From Coriobacteriaceae bacterium AM48-5 (lineage in GTDB: Bacteria > Actinomycetota > Coriobacteriia > Coriobacteriales > Coriobacteriaceae): DNA of 64,000 nucleotides. Below the pieces are notes generated by a model. It had not been told where the DNA came from. It saw only the letters and a list, made by a program, of their open reading frames with translations, and made no database searches. How positions within the stretch are numbered: position 1 is the first letter of the stretch; every line of letters starts with the position of its first letter. The DNA is taken from assembly GCA_027669525.1 (NCBI GenBank), contig JAQEDJ010000004.1:1-64000 (forward strand), in the 5' to 3' direction. Made by a program: the position numbers and the translations under genes. This document shows positions 29,422-38,655 of the stretch, one piece after another.

Positions 29422-30570
29422 TCATTCCCCCTTCCCGATAACGACGTCATTTCCAACGACGGCCGTATCCTTGGTGGTATCGACAGAGCCGAGCTTCACG
29501 CCCTCTTCGACCGTGGAGTTCTCGCCCAAAATAGCGCGGCAGATGTGCGCGCCGCTCTTAACGTGCGCACCCGGCAGCAGCACGGAGTCCTCGACCACGG
29601 CGCGCTCCTCGATGATGACATCGGTCGAAAGGATCGAGTGGCGAGCGGTGCCGTAGATCTTGCAGCCGTTGGAGACCAGACAGTCGTCCAGGCGGCCGTC
29701 CGGACCAATGTAGTGAGGCGGACGCGTGGTGATGTTGGACATGATGGGGAAGTTCTTGTCAAACAGATCGAACTCGGGGTTGTTGCCTAGCAGGTCCATC
29801 GAGGTCTCGTGGAAGCTGGCGATGGTGCCGACGTCCTTCCAAAAGCCGTGGAACTCGTAGCTGTACAGGCGCTTGTTCTCGCCGAGCAGCTTGGGGATGA
29901 TGTCCTTGCCAAAGTCGTGGCTCGAGCGCTGGTCCAGAGCGTCCTCCTCGAGCGCCTCGATCAGCACGTCGGCCGAGAAGATGTAGATGCCCATGGACGC
30001 GAGGTTCGAATCGGGCTTCTCGGGCTTCTCGGTGAACTTGGTGATGCGGCCGTCCTCGGGGTCGGTGGTCAGGATGCCAAAGCGGCTGGCCTCCTCCCAC
30101 GGCACGGGCATAACGCTCACCGTGAGGTCGGCGTTGTTCTCAATGTGCGTCTTGAGCATCTTGCGGTAGTCCATGCGATACAGGTGATCGCCCGAAAGAA
30201 TCAGGACGTACTTGGGGTCGTTGGCCTTGATGTAGTCGAGGTTCTGCGTAATGGCGTCGGCCGTGCCCGCATACCAGGCGCCGCCGGTCTGCGTCTCGTA
30301 CGGCGGCAGGATCGACACGCCGCCGTCGCGGCTGTCCAGATCCCACGCCTCGCCGGAGCCCACGTAGGCATGCAGCAGGTAGGGACGGTACTGCGTCAGA
30401 ACGCCCACCGTGTCGATGCCCGAGTTGGAGCAGTTGGACAGCGAAAAGTCGATAATGCGGAACTTGCCACCAAAGCTAACCGCCGGCTTGGCGATCTTTT
30501 GGGTGAGTGCCCCCAATCGGCTGCCCTGTCCTCCTGCGAGGAGCATCGCGATGCATTCTTTCTTACTCAT
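29422..30570 (-). CDS. glgC: Glucose-1-phosphate adenylyltransferase catalytic subunit
   Basis: Makes ADP-glucose, the committed step of glycogen synthesis. Catalytic loop [14 protein letters not shown] at residues 10-23, then [55 protein letters not shown] (metal Asp) and [11 protein letters not shown] with the sugar-phosphate Lys. The C-terminus is a left-handed beta-helix ending [15 protein letters not shown]. 382 residues, intact. Ribosome binding site AGAAGGAGAAATCG upstream. Its pairing with glgD right behind it supports a heteromeric enzyme. Confidence 0.97.
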   Translation of the reverse strand: MSKKECIAMLLAGGQGSRLGALTQKIAKPAVSFGGKFRIIDFSLSNCSNSGIDTVGVLTQYRPYLLHAYVGSGEAWDLDSRDGGVSILPPYETQTGGAWYAGTADAITQNLDYIKANDPKYVLILSGDHLYRMDYRKMLKTHIENNADLTVSVMPVPWEEASRFGILTTDPEDGRITKFTEKPEKPDSNLASMGIYIFSADVLIEALEEDALDQRSSHDFGKDIIPKLLGENKRLYSYEFHGFWKDVGTIASFHETSMDLLGNNPEFDLFDKNFPIMSNITTRPPHYIGPDGRLDDCLVSNGCKIYGTARHSILSTDVIIEERAVVEDSVLLPGAHVKSGAHICRAILGENSTVEEGVKLGSVDTTKDTAVVGNDVVIGKGE

Positions 30571-30610
30571 CGATTTCTCCTTCTGTCATCGATGTTCCTA
30601 AACCCATTAG

Positions 30611-30641
30611 CGACGGGCGCGGCGCTCGGTCGCGCCCGTCG
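30611..30641 (-). terminator. Hairpin between glgP and glgC
   Basis: CGACGGGCGCG / CGCGCCCGTCG stem around 30611-30641 in the 105-base gap; no strong U-run, so it may attenuate or stabilise rather than stop transcription. Confidence 0.5.
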
Positions 30642-30675
30642 AATAATGCCGTGCTGCAAAGGGAGCTCGCGCGCT

Positions 30676-33101
30676 TTATGCGTGCCAGATCTCGTCGCGA
30701 TACTCGCGAATGGTACGGTCGCTCGAGAACCAGCCGGAGGAGGCGGTGTTGAGCAGGGCCTTGCGGTTCCAGTTCTCCTGGTCGCCGTAGCTGCCCGTGA
30801 GGTTCTCCCATGCATCCACGTAGCTACGGAAGTCAGCCATGACTAGGTCGGGGTCGTTGTTGTTCATGAGCTCGTTGTAGATGCTCTCGAAGTTGCCCGA
30901 AAGACCCGCAAACGTGTTGTCCTTGAGCTCGTCCATCACGCGGCCCAGACGCTCGCGGTCGCCGTTGAGGGTATCCCACGCAAAGTAGCTGTTGGATGCC
31001 CAGAGCTTCTCGACCTCGGGGGCGGTCAGGCCAAAGATGGCCTCGTTTTCGCGGCCGGCCAGGTCGGCGATCTCGATGTTGGCGCCGTCGAGGGTACCCA
31101 GCGTAATGGCGCCGTTCATCATGAGCTTCATGTTGGACGTGCCCGAGGCCTCTTTGCCGGCCGTGGAGATCTGCTCCGAGATCTCGGCAGCGGGGTAGAT
31201 GAGCTGGGCGTTGCTCACACGGAAGTTGGGGATAAAGCAGACCTTCATGACCTCGTTGACGCGGGCATCGTTGTTGATGACGTCGGCAACGGAGTTAATG
31301 AGGCGGATGGTCTCCTTGGCAAAGGTGTAGCTCGAGGCAGCCTTGCCACTAAAGATGAAGGTCGTCGGCGTCACGTGGAAGTTGGGATCGGCAATGCGAC
31401 GGTTGTAGATGTCCATCACCTTCATGATGTTCATGAGCTGGCGCTTGTAGGCATGGAAGCGCTTTACCTGGACATCGAAGACGGTGTTGGGGTCAATGAC
31501 CAGACCGGTCTCGGCCTTGACGTAGGCGGCAAGGCGCTCCTTGTTAGCGCGCTTGGAGGCACCTACGGCCTTCAAGAACTCGGTGTCGTCCTTAAACTCC
31601 TTGAGTTTCTCAAGCTCAAAGGCGTCCTTGAGCCAGCCGTCGCCAATGGCCTCGGTCACAAGCTTGGCGTAGGTGGGGTTGGCCTCGGCAAAGAAGCGAC
31701 GGTGCGAGATGCCGTTGGTCTTGTTGTTAAACTTCTCGGGCGTCAAGGCATAGAAGTCCTTGAGCACGATGTTCTTGATGATGTCGGAGTGGATCTTGGC
31801 CACGCCGTTAACGCTATGGCTGCAGATCACGGACAGGTTGGCCATGCGAATCTCGCCGTCCCACAGGATGGCGGTCTGGCGCAGACGCTCCTGCCAGCCC
31901 TCCTGCGAGGTGTCGAACGACTCGTGCCAACGACGGCTGATCTCGTCGATGATCTGGTACACGCGGGGGAGGAGCTTAGAGAACGTGCCGATGGGCCACT
32001 TCTCCAAGGCCTCGGGCAGGATGGTGTGGTTGGTGTAGCTCACGACCTGCGTCACGATGTTCCAGGCGTCATCCCACTCAAGCTTCTTCTCGTCGATGAG
32101 GATACGCATGAGCTCGGGGCCGCACATGGCGGGGTGGGTATCGTTGGTGTGGATGGCCACAAACTGCGGCAGCAGCTCCCAGTTCGCGCCGTGCTCCTTC
32201 TCAAAGGTGTCGAGCAGGCTGTAGATACCGGCCGAGACAAACAGGTACTCCTGCTTCAGGCGCAGCAGACGGCCGTGCTCGCCGGCGTCGTTGGGGTAGA
32301 GGATGGCGCTGATGGCCTCGGCCTCAGCGCGCTCGGCATCGGCCAGAGCATAGTCGCCGCGGTTGAAGGCTCCAGATCAAAGTGCTCCTCGACCGGCTCG
32401 GCGGCCCAGACGCGCAGCTTGTTGACGGTCTCGCCGGCATAGCCCACGACGGGGATGTCATAAGGGACAGCCAGGATGTCCTGCGTGTCCACCGTGCGGT
32501 AGAACGTGCGGCCGTTCTCCTCAAAGCCCTCAACATGGCCACCAAACTTGATGGTCACGGCCTTGTCCTGACGACGGACCTCCCAGGGATAGCCGTGGGT
32601 GAGCCACTCGTCGGTGGCCTCGACCTGGCTGCCGTTGACAATCTCCTGCTTAAACAGGCCGTAGCGGTAGCGCATGCCGTTGCCGTAGCCGGCAATGCCC
32701 TCGGCTGCCATGGAATCCAGGAAGCACGCGGCCAGACGACCCAGGCCACCGTTGCCCAGGGCCGGATCGGGCTCCTGGTTCTCGATGACGGACAGGTCAA
32801 AGCCCATGTCGTCGAGCGCCTCGGCGACCATGTCGCGCACGCCAAAGTTGAGCAGGTAGTTGTCGAGCAGGCGGCCGATCAAAAACTCGATCGAGAAGTA
32901 GTACACGCGCTTTTTGCCCTCGGCGGTGACGCGGGCGTCACTCTTGGTGGCAACGGTGCGCGCCTTCTCGGCCACGAGCTTGGCCAGGGCGTTAAAGCGG
33001 TCGAGGTCGCTGGCGGCCTCGACGCTCTTACCGCTGATGCTCATGACGGCATCGCGATAGAGCTCGGTAAACTCCTGCTTGTTGTCGAAGATCTTATTCA
33101 T
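30676..33101 (-). CDS. glgP: Glycogen/maltodextrin phosphorylase, frame-broken
   Basis: PLP enzyme releasing glucose 1-phosphate from alpha-1,4 glucans. N-terminal part: VYYFSIEFLIGRLLDNYLLN, EPDPALGNGGLGRLAACFLD, GYGNGMRYRYGLFKQ; C-terminal part: VAIHTNDTHPAM, NKTNGISHRRF, VQVKRFHAYKRQLMN, and the PLP-lysine segment EASGTSNMKLMMNGA followed by LGTLDGANIEI. The frame breaks near 32372 (HFDLEP.. to FNRGDYALA..). Repaired length of about 808 residues fits the family. GAAAGGAACGT upstream of ATG 33101. Second gene of the glycogen operon after glgB. Confidence 0.96.
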
Positions 33102-33195
33102 ACGTTCCTTTCCCCCGGGGATGTTTCTCCCGGAACGGTTATGACTTGTATCCTACGCCTCGTCGGGGCGGGTAATTACAGCTGTAACGGTTTTG

Positions 33196-35466
33196 TTACT
33201 CATCCTTGGCAGACGGCTTAACAGAAGCAGACTTGGCTTGGTAGCGGCCTTTTTGGCAGCCGGTTTCTTGGCTGCGGCCTTAGCAGCGGGCTTTGCGGCA
33301 GCCTTGGCCTTGGCCTTGGTCGCCGTGGCCTTCGCCTTAGCCGGAGCCTTCTTGGCAGCCGCAGGCTTAGGCTTCACCGAGGACGTGCGCTTCTTGGGCG
33401 CAGCCTTGGGCTCCTCGACCATCGACGGCTTATAGCTGCTGGGACCGCGGCGCTTAAGCACCACGCCTGCCAGGCCAGGCACCTTAATCTCAATAGAGTC
33501 CATCTGCCGTTCCAGGGATAGGGCTCGCTCGAGCAGGTGTAGGGCTCCTTGCCGGCATAGCCGCTGCCGCCAAACTCGGGACGGTCGGAGTCAAAGATGA
33601 CCTCCCAGTCGCCCTCGCGCGGCACGCCCACGCGGAAGCTCTCGTAGCTCGCTGGGTCAAAGTTGATCAGAATCACCAGGTCGTCATCTACATCCTCGCC
33701 CTGGCGCACAAAGCTCACGATGGACTGCTTGGAGTTGTCCGCATCGATCCAGGTAAAGCCGTCGTCGGTGTAGCCGCGCTCGTACAGGGCGGGCTCGGCG
33801 GTGTACAGGTGGTTGAGCGCTTGATGAACGCCTGATGATGACGGTGAGTCTCGTACTCCTCGGTCAGGAACCACTGGATGGACTCGTAGTAGCGCCACTC
33901 AATAAACTGGCCAATCTCGTTGCCCATAAAGTTGAGCTTGGCGCCGGGGTGCGTCATTTGATAGAAAGCCAGCGTGCGCAGGCCGGCAAACTGACGCCAC
34001 CAGTCGCCCGGCATACGGCCGATCAGCGAGCATTTACCGTGCACGACCTCGTCGTGGCTCAGCGGGCAAATGAAGTTCTCGGTAAAGGCGTACATGATGG
34101 AGAACGTGAGCAGCCCGTGGTTGCCGGGGCGCCACGGAAAATCGGTCTGCATGTAGTGAAGGGTGTCGTTCATCCAGCCCATGTCCCACTTGTAGTGGAA
34201 GCCCAGGCCGCCGTCCTGCGGCGGGTAGGTCACGAGCGGCCACGCGGTGGACTCCTCAGCCATCATCATCACGTCAGGGAAGTGGGCCTCCACGGCGCAG
34301 TTGACCTGGCGGATAAACGCGCTGGCGTCCAGGTCCTCCTCGGTACCGTACTTGTTGAACTTCTTTTGGCCGGGATCGTCGATGCCAAAGTTGAGGTACA
34401 GCATGCTGGACACGCCGTCCATGCGAATGCCGTCCACGTGGAAGTTCTCGAGCCAGTACAGCACGTTGGAGACCAGGAAGGAGCGGACCTCGCCGCGGGC
34501 GAAGTCGAACTTGTGCGTGCCCCAGTTGGGGTGAATCTCATGCTCAAACAGCATGTGACCGTTAAAGGTGGCAAGGCCGTGGGAGTCGGCGCAAAAACCG
34601 CCGGGCACCCAGTCCATGATCACGCCAATGCCCGCCTTGTGACACGCATCGATAAAGTGCATGAGCTGCTGCGGGTCGCCATAGCGCGACGTGGCGGCAT
34701 AGTAGCCGGTCGTCTGGTAGCCCCAGGAGCCATCGAAGGGATGCTCCATAAGCGGCATGACCTCGATATGCGTGTAGCCCATGTCGTGCACGTAGTCCAC
34801 GAGCTCGACCGACAGGTCGTCGTAGGTGTAGAACTCGCCGCGCTGCGCGGGGAAGGGTCCATGGGACCGGGGTAGTTGCCGTACTCGTCCGGCTCGCCCT
34901 GTGGCGCGTCGCCGTGGCGCTTCCACGAGCCAATATGCACCTCGTAGATGTTAAGGGGCTGCGACATGTGGTTATGACTGGCGCGGCGCTTGAGCCATGC
35001 GGCGTCGTTCCACTTGTAGCCATCGAGGGTCCACAGCACGCTTGCCGTTCCCGGAGCACTCGGCCTTGAAGGCGTACGGATCGGCCTTGTAGAGCTTCTC
35101 GCCCTCGTTGGTCTCAATGAGATACTTATAGAGCTGACCTTGTTCTGCGCCAGGAATAAAGCCTTCCCAAATAGCGCTCGTATGCACGGGCACCAGAGGG
35201 TTGGCTTCCTCATTCCAGTCGTTAAATTCGCCAATGACATGGACGCTCTTTACGTCGGGCGCCCAAACGCAAAAGCGCCAACCGCGCGTACGGTTCTGCG
35301 TGTCGGGGTGCGCGCCCATCTTTTCCCAGCTGCGCTCCCACATGCCAATGCCAAACAGGTAGACATCGTCCTTAGAGAGCTCCGGTGCGTGCGGGGCGGC
35401 TTTACGGGTAGCAGGCTTTTTGGTTGCTGGCTTTAGCTTTGTATCGCTCACGTTTGATCCCATCAT
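33196..35466 (-). CDS. glgB: 1,4-alpha-glucan branching enzyme with Lys/Ala-rich tails, five frame breaks
   Basis: GH13 enzyme forming alpha-1,6 branches. A short basic N-terminus (KLKPATKKPATRKAA) precedes the CBM48 domain (FCVWAPDVKSVHVIGEFNDW). Catalytic residues: Asp in HVDGIRMDGVSSMLY, Glu in MMAEESTAWP and Asp in PLSHDEVVHGK. After the sandwich domain (GDWEVIFDSDRPEFGGSGY) the protein continues VPGLAGVVLKRRGPSSYKP and then a basic KAKATATKAKAKAAAKPAAK-like tail ending SVKPSAKDE. Breaks near 35048, 34862, 33822, 33505 and 33236. Start is ATG 35466 or 35463; no clear ribosome binding site. If the last break is not an error the tail would end at 33153 instead. Confidence 0.92.
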
Positions 35467-35688
35467 GACGCGGCAGCGTGTTGCCTTGGTGACTAGATGC
35501 GAAAGGTCCAAGGCTGCACGAATCGAGGGGACGGCGATAGTTCTATGATTCGTTCCACCTCGCGTGCTCGGTGGAACTTTCGGCACGAAATACGATAACA
35601 CCTGTTCGTTACTTTTATGGAGAAAAGTGGATTTGCGGCGGTGTTTAATCGGCGAGCGCCATGTTTAGACCACTGGCAGAATTGCGAT

Positions 35689-35775
35689 GGTAAAACTCTT
35701 GACAGTTTTACCAATTAGGGTTTCAAGATTGTTAGTTTGACGTTTGGTAAAACGTTTTTAGCAGGTTGTTTACCA
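35689..35775. promoter_or_regulatory. Operator-like repeats between divergent glgB and the HAD gene
   Basis: GGTAAAACTCTTGACAGTTTTACC (35689-35712) is an inverted repeat overlapping a TTGACA. A second pair, TGGTAAAAC at 35745 and GTTTACCA at 35768-35775, encloses TGGTAAAACGTTTTTA. The 331-base gap 35467-35797 is otherwise A+T-rich and gene-free and must hold both divergent promoters. Confidence 0.6.
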
Positions 35776-35797
35776 TTTGACATCGAAAGGTATGTTT

Positions 35798-36487
35798 ATG
35801 TCCCAGACCGCCGCCCACAATGTCGCTTTTATTTTCGATTGCGACGGCACGCTGGTAAATAGCACCCCCGTTTGGGCCCATGCCCAGCCCGAGTTATTGC
35901 ACCGCCACGGTGTTGACGTCACGGTCGACGATTTTGCCCAGTTTGAGCATTTGTCGCTCGAGGACGAGTGCCAGGCCTACCACGACACATGGGGCATTGG
36001 AGCGAACGGCGAGGAGCTGTATCGCGAGCTGAGCGACATCCTGATCGATGGCTACTCCAAGGTGCCACCGCGCGAGGGGCTCTTGGCATTTTTGGAGCAG
36101 GCGAAGGCGGCGGGAATTTCCATGTGTGTGGCTACGTCCACGCCGGCCGAGTTGGTGCAGTCCGCGCTCGCTGGTGCCGGGCTCGACGCTTACATGGAGT
36201 TTGTTACCACGACGGGCGAGGCGGGACGCTCCAAACAGTTCCCCGATGTGTACGAGCTGGCGCTGCGCCGCCTAGAGGAGCGCCACGGGCACAAGTTTGA
36301 GCGCGCGTGGGTGTTTGAGGACGCCGTCTTTGGCCTAAAGAGCTCTGGGGTCGCAGGCTTTAAGCGCGTTGGCATCTATGACCCGCACGGCCGCATGAAG
36401 CGCGACGATGTGCGCGCCAACTGCGATATCTTTATCGACAGCTACGAGGACCTGGACTTGGCCCGCGTGCTTTCGTTTGAGGGCTAG
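35798..36487 (+). CDS. HAD-superfamily sugar phosphatase/phosphoglucomutase-like hydrolase
   Basis: A 229-residue subfamily IA HAD protein. Motif I FIFDCDGTLVNSTP carries the nucleophile Asp; motif II MCVATSTPAELV the Ser/Thr; Lys near GRSKQFPDVYELAL; motif IV VFEDAVFGLKSSGVAGFKRV the acidic metal ligands. The helical cap lies between residues 20 and 85. Similar proteins act on sugar phosphates (beta-phosphoglucomutase, 2-deoxyglucose-6-phosphatase). Divergent from glgB with operator-like repeats in between, so a role near glycogen or maltose use is plausible. ATG 35798 is chosen: GAAAGG lies 7 bases upstream. Confidence 0.85.
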   Translation: MSQTAAHNVAFIFDCDGTLVNSTPVWAHAQPELLHRHGVDVTVDDFAQFEHLSLEDECQAYHDTWGIGANGEELYRELSDILIDGYSKVPPREGLLAFLEQAKAAGISMCVATSTPAELVQSALAGAGLDAYMEFVTTTGEAGRSKQFPDVYELALRRLEERHGHKFERAWVFEDAVFGLKSSGVAGFKRVGIYDPHGRMKRDDVRANCDIFIDSYEDLDLARVLSFEG

Positions 36488-36496
36488 GCGAGGGCT

Positions 36497-37137
36497 GTGG
36501 CTTGCAAGGTATTAGTGGTCTGCGGCTCGCCCGTGGTGGCGAGCGCGGATCTGTTGCGTAGGCTAGCAGGGGAGTGCGATTACGTTGTTGCCGTGGACCG
36601 CGGCCTGGATGCCCTTCTGGGTGCGGGACTAAGCTGCGACGTGTATGTGGGGGATGCCGACACGGTAAGTGACGCGGGTCGTGCGTTGGTCGATGCCGCC
36701 ACCGACTTTGAAGTTGAGCGTCACGACCCCTACAAAGACTATACCGACCTGGCGCTGGCGCTCGATTCCGTCCGACGCCGCTGGCCAGGTGCCGAAGTGG
36801 TTGCGACCTGCGCCACGGGCGGCCGCCTGATATGGCCCTAAGCGTCCTAGGCTTACTAGCCAACTACAAAGACGCCCCCGTCTGGATTGCCGAGGACGAG
36901 ATCACGGCCCGCATTCTGCATGAAGGCGAATCGTGGACCATCGAGGGCGTCGTGGACAAGACGTTCTCTATCATTGCTATAGCCCCTGGGACGGTGGTAA
37001 GCGAACGCGGCCTAGAGTGGGAGCTAGATCACGCTTCGTTAGGTCTACTAACCGACACGGGCATCAGCAACGTCGTCAGGGGTACGGCCAAGATCCAAGT
37101 CCACCAAGGTGTTGCGATCGGTTATTTGCTGGCGTGA
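36497..37137 (+). CDS. thiN: Thiamin pyrophosphokinase, frame-broken
   Basis: Transfers pyrophosphate from ATP to thiamin. N-terminal half: YVVAVDRGLDALLGAGLSCD, VYVGDADTVS (a GDxDS-type motif) and DPYKDYTDLALAL, matching the K-D-x-T-D signature; after a frame break near 36825 the second half has MALSVLGLLANYKDAPVWI and the beta-sandwich (FSIIAIAPGTVVSERGLEWEL, THASLG-like DHASLGLLTDTGISN). GTG 36497 starts 9 bases after the HAD gene, with GGCGAGGG nearby. Repaired length is about 213 residues. Confidence 0.85.
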
Positions 37138-37200
37138 GGGTTTTATCGGGACGGGGCTGAATTGGATAATTTTGGCAAAGCCAAAAAGGGTATATACAAT

Positions 37201-37313
37201 CAGTGGTTGGAAGTTGTTAAACGATCGGTTTGTTTCCGTAAACGGGATTCTGTTTAATCCAACCACTTATCTAACAACCCGCTCATATGCAAATCCAACC
37301 ACGTGCTTAACAA
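37201..37313. repeat. Cluster of TCCAACCAC...TAACAAC repeats
   Basis: Units AATCCAACCACTTATCTAAC (37257) and AATCCAACCACGTGCTTAAC (37290), each followed by AAC, lie in tandem; a reversed partial pair, GTGGTTGGA and GTTGTTAAAC, is at 37203-37222. A further related unit lies at 38342-38366, on the other side of the two-gene cassette. Function unknown; could be operators, RNA hairpins or scars of insertion. Confidence 0.7.
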
Positions 37314-37315
37314 CT

Positions 37316-38005
37316 TTACTTTTTGATTAAAGGCCTGAAGTCCACCACGCCTTGGCGGGAAAGTCCTTGCCCCGTCGAGTATTCTCGATCGCGCTCGGGG
37401 TCTTCCTCGACGAATTTGCACACACCCTTTGCTATGAGAGAGATGAGCCCTTCAAGCTTGATGACGCAATCGAACTCGCAGTCCTGTTGGCTTCCATGTC
37501 CGATTCCTTTATGCCCATAACTCGCGATTATCCCGCGCGCATCGCCCTGTACGCAAACCCCGATGGCTTTGTAGGGGCTATAGTCTTCGCCCCTTCCCTC
37601 GATGACCGACGACCCCGCATGGATCACCGCGCAGCGAAGCTGATAGAGATCCGATGCCGTAAAGATGCCTCGCTTCTCTATCGTCTCAAACTCCTCTTTT
37701 ATCTCATCTGGGCGCTTCTCGCCCTTGCGCGCATTGGTCATTTTTCTCCCATCGTTCGGGAGCCCCAGGTACTCCTCGCACCATTTCCGGTAATCCGTCC
37801 CGTCGATGTTTGCGCATACGTCTGGGATGGTCACTACGAGAGTCAAAGCGGCGAGCAGCAGCCCTGCGTCGAAGGCGTTTTCGCACTCTTCCACAAGCCT
37901 GCTGGGCGTACGGCAGACGACGGCGGGGAACCCGTATTCGTTGTCGCTGCATTTTAAACACGTAGAGGGCATGGGCTCCCAATCGGCAATTGCTGTCATG
38001 CTCAT
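37316..38005 (-). CDS. Unrecognised protein with a HEPN-like RxxxxH motif
   Basis: A 229-residue protein without a family I can name. It is mostly helical in appearance, with a hydrophobic helix AFDAGLLLAALTLVVTIPDV at residues 44-63, two CxxC-like pairs near the N-terminus (CLKC at 16-19), and LRCAVIHAGS at residues 123-132. R124 and H129 fit the R-x4-6-H motif of HEPN ribonucleases, placed near the middle rather than the C-terminus. The N-terminal ATG overlaps the stop of the upstream 90-residue gene by 4 bases. It is bracketed by repeats. A HEPN toxin or effector is an inference from motif and architecture only. Confidence 0.6.
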   Translation of the reverse strand: MSMTAIADWEPMPSTCLKCSDNEYGFPAVVCRTPSRLVEECENAFDAGLLLAALTLVVTIPDVCANIDGTDYRKWCEEYLGLPNDGRKMTNARKGEKRPDEIKEEFETIEKRGIFTASDLYQLRCAVIHAGSSVIEGRGEDYSPYKAIGVCVQGDARGIIASYGHKGIGHGSQQDCEFDCVIKLEGLISLIAKGVCKFVEEDPERDREYSTGQGLSRQGVVDFRPLIKK

Positions 38006-38274
38006 AACACCTCGCCCGTTTCTGTGTCGATTCTCGGACCTGTCCTCGGTTCGATGAACTCATCCACCATCTCGTCGTCGCGGTCGCGCTCGGTCACGAA
38101 GAGCTGTCCCGGGACGTCGATGCGTGGGTCAATCGTTAGGCTGCTGCTCGCGATGTTGCGATCGAGATGCGGCTCAGCAGTCCCAGTAGTGTAGGCGGGG
38201 CGTAGCACTTCGCGCACGTAGTTGACGATACCCAAAATCTCGTTCACGTAGTCGAACGCGAACTTCTCGGCCAT
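38002..38274 (-). CDS. Small unrecognised acidic protein, partner of the RxxxxH protein
   Basis: 90 residues, starting AEKFAFDYVNEILGIVNYVR, probably helical at first, then an extended acidic half (DRDDEMVDEFIEPRTGPRID) with many Asp and Arg. No family recognised. GGAGG lies in the upstream strand (GGAGGACCGACC before ATG 38274). The stop overlaps the next ATG, so the two are made together; size, charge and order resemble an antitoxin or regulatory partner, which is an inference. Confidence 0.6.
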   Translation of the reverse strand: MAEKFAFDYVNEILGIVNYVREVLRPAYTTGTAEPHLDRNIASSSLTIDPRIDVPGQLFVTERDRDDEMVDEFIEPRTGPRIDTETGEVL

Positions 38275-38341
38275 GGTCGGTCCTCCCAGGCAAAGACGAT
38301 TTCAACCAGAGATTCTACAACTGCAATGAGTTGCTCCGCTT

Positions 38342-38366
38342 TAAATCCAACCATTGACTCAACAAA
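38342..38366. repeat. Outlying copy of the TCCAACCA...TCAACAA repeat
   Basis: AAATCCAACCATTGACTCAA followed by CAAAA resembles the units at 37257 and 37290. It lies 68 bases upstream of the small gene, thus on the opposite flank of the cassette. Confidence 0.5.
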
Positions 38367-38496
38367 ATGGTAGGAGACATTCTTCAACCAGAAAACTAAT
38401 AAACCCAACAAGTTATTTTCTTACCCGCCAAAAATAGCTAATTCAGTCCCATTCCAGGAAAACCCGTAAGATAAGACAATCAATCAAAATTCCCCC

Positions 38497-38525
38497 TTGC
38501 ATCAAGCAAAACATTCCCCTATAGT
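38497..38525 (+). promoter_or_regulatory. Sigma70-type promoter of tRNA-Ala
   Basis: TTGCAT, a 17-base spacer and TATAGT, with the -10 ending 13 bases before the mature tRNA. Confidence 0.8.
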
Positions 38526-38538
38526 ATCTCCTCGTCAC

Positions 38539-38614
38539 GGGGGCGTAGCTCAGCTGGGAGAGCGCTTGACTGGCAGTCAAGAGGTCAGGGGTTCGATCCC
38601 CCTCGTCTCCACCA
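38539..38614 (+). tRNA. tRNA-Ala (anticodon GGC), CCA encoded
   Basis: 76 bases folding as a cloverleaf: acceptor GGGGGCG/CGTCTCC with the G3:U70 pair that identifies alanine tRNAs, D-arm GCTCAGCTGGGAGAGC, anticodon stem-loop CTTGA-CTGGCAG-TCAAG with GGC, T-arm AGGGGTTCGATCCCCCT, A73 and an encoded CCA. Confidence 0.97.
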
Positions 38615-38624
38615 TCGTGAATGC

Positions 38625-38655
38625 AAAGGCCTTCGAATTCCGAAGGCCTTTTTTC
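38625..38655 (+). terminator. Rho-independent terminator of tRNA-Ala
   Basis: AAAGGCCTTCG / CGAAGGCCTTT stem, AATTC loop, then TTTT, 11 bases past the tRNA. Confidence 0.93.

Noticed and set aside
37201..37313. Possible small CRISPR array
   Set aside because: Units are few, unevenly spaced, partly inverted, and no cas gene is nearby.
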